A stretch of DNA of 42,504 nt from a virus. The number at the start of each line of letters is the position of its first letter. Within the stretch, counting starts at the first letter, position 1. Of this stretch, positions 23,806 through 31,816 are shown in pieces. The position numbers were made by a program, and so were the translations under genes. Location of the stretch: positions 1-42,504 of the IMG/VR virus record IMGVR_UViG_3300025647_000077, one strand, 5' to 3'. The notes beneath the pieces were generated by a model. That model searched no databases, was not told the DNA's origin, and saw only the letters and a program-made list of their open reading frames with translations.

Positions 23806-25401
23806 ATGCCCAAAAATACTCAACTCCCATTAAAGGAGATTATTAAACAAGAATGGCTTAGATGTGCCCAAGATCCAGTTTACTGGATGAAGAAATATTA
23901 TTGGATCCAACACCCTCAAAAAGGTAGAATCCAATTTAACCTTTATATATTCCAAGAAAAAGTATTAATACAACTTCAAAAGAATGAATATACAATTATC
24001 AATAAATCCCGACAGTTAGGTATTTCAACTCTAGCATCAGCTTATTCTTTATGGTTGATGTTATTCCAGAAGGATAAAAACGTTCTATGTATCGCTACTA
24101 AACAAGAAACAGCGAAAAATATGGTTACCAAGGTTAGGTTCGCATATGATGCGCTTCCTAAATGGATGCAGATTAAAACGGTGGAACATAATAAATTATC
24201 ACTACGTTTAGCTAACGGATCACAAATTAAAGCAGTAGGGGCAACAGCAGATGCAGGTAGATCAGAAGCTGTTTCATTCCTTATTATTGATGAAGCTGCT
24301 TTTATTGAAGGTATAGATGAGATTTTTGCATCAGCACAACAAACTTTAGCTACTGGAGGTCAATGTTTGGCCTTATCCACCCCTTATGGTACCGGTAACT
24401 GGTTCCATAAATCCTTTACTAAAGCTCAAGCCAAAGAAAATAAATTTGTCCCCTTATCCTTACCATGGACTGTTCACCCAGAACGAGACCAAGTATGGAG
24501 AGATGATCAAGATGAAATCTTAGGAATAAGACACGCCGCTCAAGAATGTGATTGTGATTTTAGTACATCAGGGGATACTGTTATTGAACCTGATATGCTT
24601 AATTTTTATGAAGATTCTTTTACTTCAGATCCTATGGAAAGAAGAGGAGTAGATGGGTCTCTATGGATATGGGAAACACCAGATTATACCAAATCTTATC
24701 TGGTGGTAGCTGACGTTGCTAGAGGTGATGGAACTGACTATTCTGCTTTTCATATTTTAGATATAGAAGCTGCTAAACAAGTAGCTGAATATAAAGCTCA
24801 AATCCCAACCAAAGATTTTGCAAATATTTTATTTTCAATATCTACTGAATATTGTGATGCTTTATTAGTTGTAGAAAACGCTAATATAGGTTGGAGTGTA
24901 ATTGAACAATTAATTGAAAGGGGATATAGAAATCTATATTATTCCTCTAAAGCAGATACTACATTAGGAGCCAGTGAAAACCAAATGGCTAGAATGGAAA
25001 ATGGTCAAGGTATGGTACCTGGATTTACAACTTCCATGAAAACCCGACCTTTATGTATATCAAAACTAGTATCATATATACATGAAAAATCAGTTATAAT
25101 CCAGTCAAAAAGGTTAATGAGTGAGTTAAGAGTATTTGTTTGGAAAAATGGTAAAGCCCAGTCCCAATCAGGTTATAATGATGATTTAGTAATGGCATTT
25201 GCAATAACTTTATTTTTACGAGATACCGCTTTAAGAAATAGACAACAAGGAATTGAACTTACAAGAGCTACCTTAGGAAACTTTGGGGTAGTTACCCAAA
25301 CAGCCCCAGGAGCTTATTCGGCAAACTCATTCACTCAAAATCCATATCAAATGGATGATGGGCGTGGGGGGACTGAAGATATATCATGGCTGCTTAGATA
25401 A
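23806..25401 (+). CDS. gp17: Terminase large subunit (gp17)
   Basis: 531 residues. The N-terminal ATPase has a Walker A-like motif SRQLGIST (S68-T75), in which the usual Lys is replaced by Ile, then Walker B FLIIDEAAF (D162, E163) and a coupling motif LSTPYGTG. The C-terminal RNase H-like nuclease has VVADVARGDG (D303), VVENANIGW (E357) and YNDDLVMAF (D459/D460) as metal ligands. The enzyme packages DNA into the prohead through the portal and cuts the concatemer. The order with gp20 downstream follows T4 with 18 and 19 absent. The start is in an AATAAGTTATG context. Two functional domains and their motifs make this a confident call. Confidence 0.92.
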   Translation: MPKNTQLPLKEIIKQEWLRCAQDPVYWMKKYYWIQHPQKGRIQFNLYIFQEKVLIQLQKNEYTIINKSRQLGISTLASAYSLWLMLFQKDKNVLCIATKQETAKNMVTKVRFAYDALPKWMQIKTVEHNKLSLRLANGSQIKAVGATADAGRSEAVSFLIIDEAAFIEGIDEIFASAQQTLATGGQCLALSTPYGTGNWFHKSFTKAQAKENKFVPLSLPWTVHPERDQVWRDDQDEILGIRHAAQECDCDFSTSGDTVIEPDMLNFYEDSFTSDPMERRGVDGSLWIWETPDYTKSYLVVADVARGDGTDYSAFHILDIEAAKQVAEYKAQIPTKDFANILFSISTEYCDALLVVENANIGWSVIEQLIERGYRNLYYSSKADTTLGASENQMARMENGQGMVPGFTTSMKTRPLCISKLVSYIHEKSVIIQSKRLMSELRVFVWKNGKAQSQSGYNDDLVMAFAITLFLRDTALRNRQQGIELTRATLGNFGVVTQTAPGAYSANSFTQNPYQMDDGRGGTEDISWLLR

Positions 25402-25404
25402 TTT

Positions 25405-25414
25405 AATATTTATA
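25405..25414 (+). promoter_or_regulatory. AATATTTATA motif (putative late promoter)
   Basis: Exact AATATTTATA box just after the terminase stop and 18 bases ahead of the portal start. Confidence 0.5.
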
Positions 25415-25432
25415 TAAAATACAATTTACATT

Positions 25433-27358
25433 ATGGTAGATACCTCATTATTTGGTAGATTAAAGAGAATTTTTTCTACTGACGTTATTATAAGAAACGT
25501 TGGTGGTAATCAGTTAAAAGTAATGGATACAGATCGTATTCAACAACTTGGTACTTTACAGACAAACTCTTTATTTGACAGATATAATAAAATATATACC
25601 ACAACTGGTGGTTTAAATTTTAATTATAATAGTGATACTTCTTATCCTACCCAAAGAGTACAATTATATGCTGATTATGAAATGATGGATCAAGATTCAA
25701 TTATTGCTTCCACATTAGATATATTAGCTGATGAAACTTGTTTAAGAAATGATTTAGGAGAAGTATTACAAATACGTTCTTCTGATGAAACAATACAAAA
25801 AATACTATATAATTTATTTTATGATGTATTAAATATTGAATTCAACCTATGGTCATGGGCTCGTAATATGTGTAAGTATGGAGATTTTTACTTAAAACTA
25901 GAAATATCAGAACAATTTGGAATCTATAATGTGATACCATTTTCATCTTATTCCATTATCAGAATAGAAGGAAATAATCCAGCAAAACCACAAGAAGTAA
26001 AATTTAAATATGATCCTTCTTTCTCAACTTCAACTTCACCATTGGGATTCCAACAAATGTCTCAAATGACTATAAATAGAGATGACCAAATTGAGTTTGA
26101 TAATTTTGAAATGGCTCACTTTAGATTATTATCTGACTTTAATTATCTACCATATGGTAGATCTTATATAGAACCAGGTCGTAAAATCTTCAAACAATTA
26201 ACTTTAATGGAAGATGCGATGTTAATACATCGTATTGTTAGAGCTCCTGAAAAACGTACATTTTTTGTTAATGTTGGTAATATTCCACCTAATGAGGTTG
26301 AAAATTACATGCAACGTACCATGAACAAAATGAAAAAAACACCTTATATGGACCCTCAAACTGGTCAATATAATTTGAAATATAACATGCAAAATATATT
26401 AGAGGATTTTTATATTCCTGTAAGAGGTGGTGATGCAACAACTCGTATTGAAACTACCAAAGGTTTGGATTATGCAGCCATTGAGGATATTAATTATTTA
26501 AAAGATAAATTATTTGCCGCTCTTAAAGTACCTAAAGCTTATTTTGGATATGAAAAAGATTTAACAGGTAAAGCAACATTAGCAGCAGAAGATATTAGAT
26601 TTGCTCGTACAGTAGAGAGAATACAAAAGATATTAACATCAGAGTTAACAAAAATTGCTTTAGTTCATTTATATGCCCAAGGGTACGATGGAGAATCATT
26701 AACTAATTTTGAATTATCTTTAACTACTCCTTCTATAATTTATGAACAAGAAAAAATAGCATTATTAAAGGAAAAAACTCAATTAGCTACTGATTTAATC
26801 CAAAATAAAATTGTTTCATCTGATTGGGTTTATGACAACATATTCCAATTTAGTGAAGACCAATATGATGAACATAGAGAATTAATGATTGAAGATGCTA
26901 AACGTAAATTCAGAATTGATCAAATTGAAACCGAAGGAAATGATCCAGCAAAAACAGGAGTAGCTTATGGTACACCACATTCCTTAGCTTCAATTTATGG
27001 ACCAGGTAGATATGAAGCAGGAGATGTTCCTAAAGGATATAATGAGAAAAAAGACACCTATCCTGATCAAGTATTAGGTAGACCAAAAGAAAAAGCATCA
27101 ACTTATAACACACAAGATAGCCCATTAGGTAGAGATAGATTAGGTACTAAAGAAATGGGTGGTGCTGGTGAAGAACCTAAAGGGTTTAAAACTGCATATA
27201 AAGGTGGTTCTCCATTAGCTTTAGAAAATGCAAATACTCAAACTGCTTACCATCAAATACAAAATTCATTAAAAGGTATGTTCCCTCAACGTAAAGTAAA
27301 ATTATATGAAGAAAGTGATTTATTAAATGAGGACAATCTTTTAAAGGAAGATATGTAA
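25433..27358 (+). CDS. gp20: Portal vertex protein (gp20)
   Basis: 641 residues, longer than T4 gp20. The core matches T4-type portals: ADYEMMDQDSIIASTLDILA near residue 76, the strand-rich wing, then RAPEKRTFFVNVGNIPPNEV near residue 280, LEDFYIPVRGGDATTRIETT with GLDYAAIEDINYLKDKLF, and the helical crown. The portal forms the dodecameric head vertex through which DNA enters and to which the neck proteins attach. The C-terminal extension (about residues 500-641) is Gly/Pro/Lys-rich with several charged runs and is not part of the standard core. Adjacent to terminase upstream and head-core genes downstream, as expected. Confidence 0.9.
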   Translation: MVDTSLFGRLKRIFSTDVIIRNVGGNQLKVMDTDRIQQLGTLQTNSLFDRYNKIYTTTGGLNFNYNSDTSYPTQRVQLYADYEMMDQDSIIASTLDILADETCLRNDLGEVLQIRSSDETIQKILYNLFYDVLNIEFNLWSWARNMCKYGDFYLKLEISEQFGIYNVIPFSSYSIIRIEGNNPAKPQEVKFKYDPSFSTSTSPLGFQQMSQMTINRDDQIEFDNFEMAHFRLLSDFNYLPYGRSYIEPGRKIFKQLTLMEDAMLIHRIVRAPEKRTFFVNVGNIPPNEVENYMQRTMNKMKKTPYMDPQTGQYNLKYNMQNILEDFYIPVRGGDATTRIETTKGLDYAAIEDINYLKDKLFAALKVPKAYFGYEKDLTGKATLAAEDIRFARTVERIQKILTSELTKIALVHLYAQGYDGESLTNFELSLTTPSIIYEQEKIALLKEKTQLATDLIQNKIVSSDWVYDNIFQFSEDQYDEHRELMIEDAKRKFRIDQIETEGNDPAKTGVAYGTPHSLASIYGPGRYEAGDVPKGYNEKKDTYPDQVLGRPKEKASTYNTQDSPLGRDRLGTKEMGGAGEEPKGFKTAYKGGSPLALENANTQTAYHQIQNSLKGMFPQRKVKLYEESDLLNEDNLLKEDM

Positions 27359-27362
27359 GATT

Positions 27363-27372
27363 AATATTTATA
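27363..27372 (+). promoter_or_regulatory. AATATTTATA motif (putative late promoter)
   Basis: Exact AATATTTATA box just after the portal stop and 27 bases ahead of the start at 27400. Confidence 0.5.
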
Positions 27373-27399
27373 ATCAATAATAACTATTTACCATACTAA

Positions 27400-28260
27400 A
27401 TGGCACAAATAAAGCATAATAAGTATAAAAATACCGGGATATTGTTTGAACTTCTTGTGAGAAAAATAACTGCTGACACTATATCTAACCATGATTCTAA
27501 AGCTGTTAATTTAATCAAGAAATTCTTTGTTAATAGTGAATTAGCTAAAGAAAACAAAATATACCAGACTATATCTAAAGCTCATAATATTAGTGAAGCT
27601 AAAGCTGAAACAATTATTTCTACATTATTAGAAATAAATAAAACTTTAGATAAAAATCAATTAGCAAAAGAAAAATATAATTTAATTAAAGAGATTAAAA
27701 ATAATTTTGATTTAGATGATTTTTTTAAAGCCAAAATTTCTAATTATAAATTACTTTCTGCTACTTATACTTTATTAGAAGCTAATTCTTCTCCTGTTAA
27801 AAATTTAGAAATTATTATTAATTCTAAATTAAACATTATAGAAAATGTTACTTTACCTACTACACAAACTGATTCATCTCCAATGATAAATGAGTTTCAA
27901 GATTTAGATAAAGGTACCAGATCTTTAGTTTATAAATTAATGTTAGAGAAGTTTAATACTAAGTTTGATAACTTATCAAATGAACAAAAAAAAGTATTAA
28001 AAGAATATATTGTTAATATTACAGATACCACTAAATTAAAATCCTTTGTTAATACCAGTTTTATTTCACTTAAGGAATCTTTGTTAAAAATTCTACCTAA
28101 AATAGAAGATGCTACAATAAAAATTAAAATTAATGAAACCATTAACTTAATAGAACCAGTATTGGAATCTAAAAAATTAAAGGATGAGCATATAATATCA
28201 TTACTACAATATCAAGAATTGCATGATGAATTAAATAAAATTCATAATGGAAAAAAATAA
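27400..28260 (+). CDS. Head-module protein of unknown function
   Basis: 286 residues, highly helical and Lys/Asn/Ile-rich. The start reads MAQIKHNKYKNTGILFELLV. It lies between the portal and the prohead protease, the place of small core proteins gp67 and gp68 in T4, but it is much longer than these. I recall similarly placed proteins in marine T4-like phages without known role. There is no catalytic motif. The end overlaps the next start by 14 bases. A role in prohead core assembly is inferred from position. Confidence 0.5.
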   Translation: MAQIKHNKYKNTGILFELLVRKITADTISNHDSKAVNLIKKFFVNSELAKENKIYQTISKAHNISEAKAETIISTLLEINKTLDKNQLAKEKYNLIKEIKNNFDLDDFFKAKISNYKLLSATYTLLEANSSPVKNLEIIINSKLNIIENVTLPTTQTDSSPMINEFQDLDKGTRSLVYKLMLEKFNTKFDNLSNEQKKVLKEYIVNITDTTKLKSFVNTSFISLKESLLKILPKIEDATIKIKINETINLIEPVLESKKLKDEHIISLLQYQELHDELNKIHNGKK

Positions 28261-28627
28261 ATTAAAAGAATTAGTCAAACAAGTAATGTTTGAATATTTG
28301 GAGGAAATGTCTACATCTGGGGCTGCTGGAGGTTATTTAACAAAATATGCTTTCAAATCCAAAAATTTAAATGAAGCCAGATATAGTACTTTTAAAAAAG
28401 AAGTAAAAACAAGAACACCTCAACAACAATTACATGAAGGAGTTAAAGCAATTCAACGTAGATTAGATGAAATTAATAGGTTAGTTGAATTTACCACTAG
28501 AATGAAAGATGAGTTAAAAGAAAATAATGAAGGGATTATATATTTAGAACGTACTTGTAAATCATTAAATAAAATAAACGAAAAAATTCAAGAAATTAAT
28601 ACTAAAATTAATAACTTAACAGAATAA
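28247..28627 (+). CDS. Putative prohead core protein (gp67-like position)
   Basis: 126 residues. The N-terminus MEKNKLKELVKQVMFEYLEE ends L-E-E and resembles the leader segments of the cassette proteins. A Gly/Ala stretch (TSGAAGGYLTKYAF) follows, then a charged helix and a C-terminal predicted coiled coil (about residues 70-126). The stop overlaps the next start (TAATG). Position and composition suit a small scaffold-core protein that is processed by gp21, but sequence similarity to T4 gp67 is not evident to me. Confidence 0.45.
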   Translation: MEKNKLKELVKQVMFEYLEEMSTSGAAGGYLTKYAFKSKNLNEARYSTFKKEVKTRTPQQQLHEGVKAIQRRLDEINRLVEFTTRMKDELKENNEGIIYLERTCKSLNKINEKIQEINTKINNLTE

Positions 28628-28773
28628 TGGCAGCTAAAATTAAATCCGCTTCATCAGTTGTAAAAATAGACAAACCTAAAATTTCTAGAACTGGTATTCA
28701 CGCCAAAAATAAAACATCCAATTTAAAAAGTTCTAAAAATTATAAAAAAATATATAAAGGACAAGGAAAATAA
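28627..28773 (+). CDS. Small basic head-module protein (48 aa)
   Basis: 48 residues with about a third Lys/Arg: MAAKIKSASSVVKIDKPKIS, then a segment RTGIHAKNKTSN, and a closing SKNYKKIYKGQGK. The C-terminal pattern is one I recall from small proteins next to portal genes in marine T4-like phages. The ATG overlaps the previous stop as TAATG and the stop is six bases before the next start. A DNA-binding or core role like T4 gp68 or internal proteins is possible. The frame is intact and well placed, so it is probably real. Confidence 0.6.
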   Translation: MAAKIKSASSVVKIDKPKISRTGIHAKNKTSNLKSSKNYKKIYKGQGK

Positions 28774-28779
28774 TATATC

Positions 28780-29907
28780 ATGACAATACAAAATTTATAT
28801 ACTCAATATTTAGATGGTAAAATTACCAAACAAAAATTTCTTTATGAAGTTCGTAGAGACCAAAATTTAGATATGGTATCATCTAGTAATTCATTTGATG
28901 ATGCTGTCAAGATATTAAAAAATAAATCAATCATCTCAGAAAAAGCTCATAAAGAAGCTAAAGAAGCTAAAAAAGCTGAAGGTAAACAAGAAGTAGATAT
29001 TATAGCTAAAACCATTGATATGGTTAACCCCTATGAGTATACTAGAGGTATGAATTATGAATTAGAAATCATGGATATACCTGCAACTTCAGGAGATTTA
29101 TCTGAAGATAACATACTTAAAGCCCAGAAAAAAGTATTAACCAATTTAACTAAAAATTCACAATATTATTGTGAAAAAATGCATGGTAAAAGTGAAGTGG
29201 GTCATGAATGGATTGAAGCTACCAAAAAAGAAATTGATAAAATTGGTAAAGGTAAGAAAAATATAATAAGAGAAGGAACATCCTCTAGACCAGGTTACAA
29301 TGCAGATGGTACTCCAAAATCTAATGATGAAATGAGTGATGATGAAAGAGAAGAATTTTATAATGATTCAAGCTTCTTAGATGAGCATGGCCAATATGCT
29401 GATAGAGTAGCAGATGTTAATGCTGATTCATCTCCATTAAAAGAAGATAAAATATCTACAAGAGAGATAGCTCAAGCTCTAATTCCCCTGGCCTTTAATA
29501 AAGGAGAAATAAAACAGTATATGATATCTTTATCTAAATCAGGTGATGAGTTTGATACAGTAGAAGATTATATTGAAGATTTTCAAAATTATGTAGCTGA
29601 TAAATCACTAGAAGAGCATGGTCAATATGCTGATAGAGTAGCAGATGTTAATGCTGATTCATCTCCATTAAAAGAAAAACAAGAAGCCATTTATAAAAAA
29701 TATGCTGAGTCTACAGGTATTCCAATGGAAAATCTTATGTCAATGGTTAAAGAAGCTAAAGCTAAAATGAAAGAAGGTACTACTTATGCTGGTAAAGACG
29801 CGGTGGATGATGCTCAAAAAGATCCAAAATTTAGTTCTTTATCAGGTGTTGGTAAAACTGATGCTATAAATAAATTAAAACAAGGTAATACTGTAACTAT
29901 CGGATAA
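28780..29907 (+). CDS. Head-module protein with duplicated segment
   Basis: 375 residues. The N-terminus includes KITKQKFLYEVRRD, with L-Y-E as a possible processing site. An Ala/Lys/Glu helix follows (about 53-70). The most notable feature is a 21-residue segment EHGQYADRVADVNADSSPLK plus E present twice (codons 202-222 and 279-299), encoded by a 63-base repeat with one mismatch. Each copy ends L-K-E, a candidate gp21 site. The C-terminal region is helical (MVKEAKAKMKEG). It lies just before gp21 and is a good candidate for a cleaved core protein. Confidence 0.5.
   Translation: MTIQNLYTQYLDGKITKQKFLYEVRRDQNLDMVSSSNSFDDAVKILKNKSIISEKAHKEAKEAKKAEGKQEVDIIAKTIDMVNPYEYTRGMNYELEIMDIPATSGDLSEDNILKAQKKVLTNLTKNSQYYCEKMHGKSEVGHEWIEATKKEIDKIGKGKKNIIREGTSSRPGYNADGTPKSNDEMSDDEREEFYNDSSFLDEHGQYADRVADVNADSSPLKEDKISTREIAQALIPLAFNKGEIKQYMISLSKSGDEFDTVEDYIEDFQNYVADKSLEEHGQYADRVADVNADSSPLKEKQEAIYKKYAESTGIPMENLMSMVKEAKAKMKEGTTYAGKDAVDDAQKDPKFSSLSGVGKTDAINKLKQGNTVTIG
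29383..29445 (+). repeat. 63-bp direct repeat, copy 1
   Basis: In-frame repeat identical to copy 2 at 29614 except for one synonymous change (GGC/GGT). It encodes the duplicated segment ending PLKE. Confidence 0.9.
29614..29676 (+). repeat. 63-bp direct repeat, copy 2
   Basis: Second copy of the in-frame repeat, offset by 231 bases from the first, with one base difference. Confidence 0.9.
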
Positions 29908-29908
29908 T

Positions 29909-30532
29909 ATGAGCAAATCATTATTAATAGAATATTCAATTTTTACCCCTAAAACTACTCAATTAACTGAGGGAGTTAAAGGGGCTAAAAATTTGCTTGT
30001 TGAAGGTGTAGTTCAAAGAGCTGAAGCTAAAAACCAAAATGGTAGAGTTTATCCTAAACAAATTTTGGAAAATGAAGTTAAAAAGTATATAGAAACCTCT
30101 ATAGCAGAAAACAGAGCATTAGGGGAATTAGACCACCCTGAATCCACAATAATTAATTTAAAAAATGTATCACATAACATTAAATCCTTATGGTGGGAGG
30201 GTGATGACTTAATGGGTAAAATAGAAATATTACCAACACCATCAGGTAATATATTAAGAGAATTATTTGCTAATAATATTACAGTGGGTATTTCATCTCG
30301 TGGTATGGGTTCAGTGCAACCCTTAGGAGAAGGTACAGTAGAAGTACAAGATGATTTTGAACTTCTTTGTTGGGATTTTGTAAGTACTCCAAGTACTCAA
30401 GGAGCCTTCATGAAACCTACAGGTTTAAATGAAAATTTTAACCCACAATTAAACCAAAACCAATACTCAAAAGTAAACTCAATAATATCAGATATTATTT
30501 GTACTCAATCTGGTATATGTTGTATAAGATAA
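29909..30532 (+). CDS. gp21: Prohead protease (gp21)
   Basis: 207 residues. The T4-type prohead protease has a His-Ser catalytic pair: here the candidate His is in GELDHPES (H76) and the candidate Ser in GISSRGMG (S129 or S130). EAKNQNGRVYPKQIL and the FVSTPSTQGAF segment are also typical. The enzyme sits in the prohead, activates itself and cuts scaffold, core, capsid and internal proteins after (I/L)xE. Its own N-terminus offers such sites (LLIE near residue 8, QLTE near 20), so self-processing is likely. Position between core proteins and scaffold matches T4. A terminator follows the gene. Confidence 0.9.
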   Translation: MSKSLLIEYSIFTPKTTQLTEGVKGAKNLLVEGVVQRAEAKNQNGRVYPKQILENEVKKYIETSIAENRALGELDHPESTIINLKNVSHNIKSLWWEGDDLMGKIEILPTPSGNILRELFANNITVGISSRGMGSVQPLGEGTVEVQDDFELLCWDFVSTPSTQGAFMKPTGLNENFNPQLNQNQYSKVNSIISDIICTQSGICCIR

Positions 30533-30555
30533 TAAATAAATAAATAAATAAAATT

Positions 30556-30584
30556 AAGCGCTTCCTAAAAAGAAGCGCTTTTTT
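30556..30584 (+). terminator. Intrinsic terminator
   Basis: AAGCGCTTC (30556-30564) pairs perfectly with GAAGCGCTT (30572-30580) over a seven-base loop, followed by four T. It ends the protease transcript before the scaffold/capsid unit. A short TAAA microsatellite lies just upstream. Confidence 0.85.
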
Positions 30585-30595
30585 GCTTCTCCTTA

Positions 30596-30605
30596 TATAT
30601 TTATC
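30596..30605 (+). promoter_or_regulatory. TATATTTATC variant of the late-type box
   Basis: Matches AATATTTATA at eight of ten positions. It stands 94 bases ahead of the scaffold start, giving the longest leader in the window. Confidence 0.4.
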
Positions 30606-30699
30606 GACATCCCTGATAGATTATCCTAATATAATCTCCCTCATAAAACAAATTCCTATATTACTTCTTAATAAGTAATCAAAAATCAAATCAATTATT
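30606..30699 (+). other. Leader of the scaffold/capsid unit with two hairpins
   Basis: Two AT-rich hairpins can form: GATTAT (30619-30624) with ATAATC (30631-30636), and ATTACTT (30660-30666) with AAGTAAT (30673-30679). No gene is seen. They may stabilise or regulate the abundant scaffold and capsid message. Confidence 0.35.
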
Positions 30700-31782
30700 A
30701 TGTCAAACAAAACTAAAATCTTTAATGAGGCTATCGCTGAAGCTAAAGCAATTAGAGAAACAGCTATGGCTAACGCCAAATTAGCTCTTGAGGAAGCTTT
30801 TGCCCCTCGTATTCAAGAAATGATGTCAGATAAACTAGAGGCATTATCCGAAGAAGACGAAATGGAAGAAGGTTATCATCAAGAAGAAACTAAAAATGAA
30901 GAAATTTCTTTAGAAGAACTTCTATCAGAACTTGAAGACCTAGAAGAAGGTACAGAAGAAATGGAAGAAGGTACAGAAGAAATGGAAGAAGGTACAGAAG
31001 AAATGGAAGAAGGTAAAGAAGAAATGGAAGAAACTACAATCGCCGAAGTAGAAGCAGATGATGAAGTGGGTAGTATCTCAGTTGATGAACTGAAAGATAT
31101 TATTCGTGATATACTAGCTGATGTTATGGGTGGTGAAGAAGAAATGGGTGAAGAAGAAATGGGTGAAGAAGAAGTTGAAGGCGACGAAGAAATGAGTGCT
31201 GAAGACAATTTAGAACTTGAAGAAATCTTAGCTGAAATCTCTTCTTTGGATGAAATGGGAGGATCAACAATGAGAGAACCATCAGATTCTGCCGCAGCAG
31301 GTTTAGATGCTATCATTTCAGGCTTAAAAAAGTTAATTGTTAAAGGTGGACCTATAGCAGCTAAAGCTAAAGCAGCTCTAGCAGACTTAGGATCAGCGGC
31401 TGGCTCTGCTATAAGAAATGAAAGCGAAGCTAAAGAATTACAAGAAGCAATGAGTACTATTACCATCTTACGTTCTGAATTAAATGAAGTTAATTTATTA
31501 AATGCTAAATTACTTTATGTTAATAAATTATTTAAAGCTAAAAACTTAAACGAAGCTCAAAAAGTTAAAGTTATTAATGCTTTTGATAGAGCTGAAACAG
31601 TAAGAGAAGCTAAAAATGTATTTGATACATTAAATGAGTCTTTGAATACTGAAAAAGTTAAATCACAAATTAAGGAATCATTATCATTTGCTTCTAAAGC
31701 TGCTGGTGTAGCTGATAGACAACCTATTATGGAAGGAAATGATTTTGTAAATAGAATGCAAAAACTTGCAGGAATTATCTAA
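30700..31782 (+). CDS. gp22: Prohead scaffold protein (gp22)
   Basis: 360 residues. It lies between gp21 and gp23 exactly as T4 gp22. An N-terminal helix (IFNEAIAEAKAIRETAMANA) is followed by a very acidic region with four copies of the heptapeptide EEGTEEM or EEGKEEM (residues 82-109) and later GEEEMGEEEMGEEEV. The C-terminal half is a Lys/Glu helix-rich region (LNEVNLLNAKLLYVNKLFKA). The scaffold is degraded by gp21 during maturation; the many (I/L)xE positions fit that. The start has no Shine-Dalgarno and a long leader. Acidic repeat proteins vary greatly, so the role rests on position and helical composition. Confidence 0.75.
   Translation: MSNKTKIFNEAIAEAKAIRETAMANAKLALEEAFAPRIQEMMSDKLEALSEEDEMEEGYHQEETKNEEISLEELLSELEDLEEGTEEMEEGTEEMEEGTEEMEEGKEEMEETTIAEVEADDEVGSISVDELKDIIRDILADVMGGEEEMGEEEMGEEEVEGDEEMSAEDNLELEEILAEISSLDEMGGSTMREPSDSAAAGLDAIISGLKKLIVKGGPIAAKAKAALADLGSAAGSAIRNESEAKELQEAMSTITILRSELNEVNLLNAKLLYVNKLFKAKNLNEAQKVKVINAFDRAETVREAKNVFDTLNESLNTEKVKSQIKESLSFASKAAGVADRQPIMEGNDFVNRMQKLAGII
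30943..31026 (+). repeat. 21-bp tandem repeat, four units
   Basis: Units of 21 bases encode EEGTEEM three times and EEGKEEM once. The first three are identical and the fourth differs in one base. It may expand or shrink by slippage. Confidence 0.9.
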
Positions 31783-31816
31783 AAAATTAAATTAAAACTT
31801 AAAAAAAAATTAAACA

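Noticed and set aside
30533-30553. TAAA microsatellite after the protease gene.
   Set aside because: Short simple repeat in an AT-rich intergenic stretch; no evidence of function beyond extra stop codons.
30879-31466. 195-codon minus-strand ORF opposite the scaffold gene, very Ser-rich.
   Set aside because: It is the complement of the Glu-rich repeat region of gp22; the Ser richness is produced by GAA/TTC complementarity. No motif or start context.
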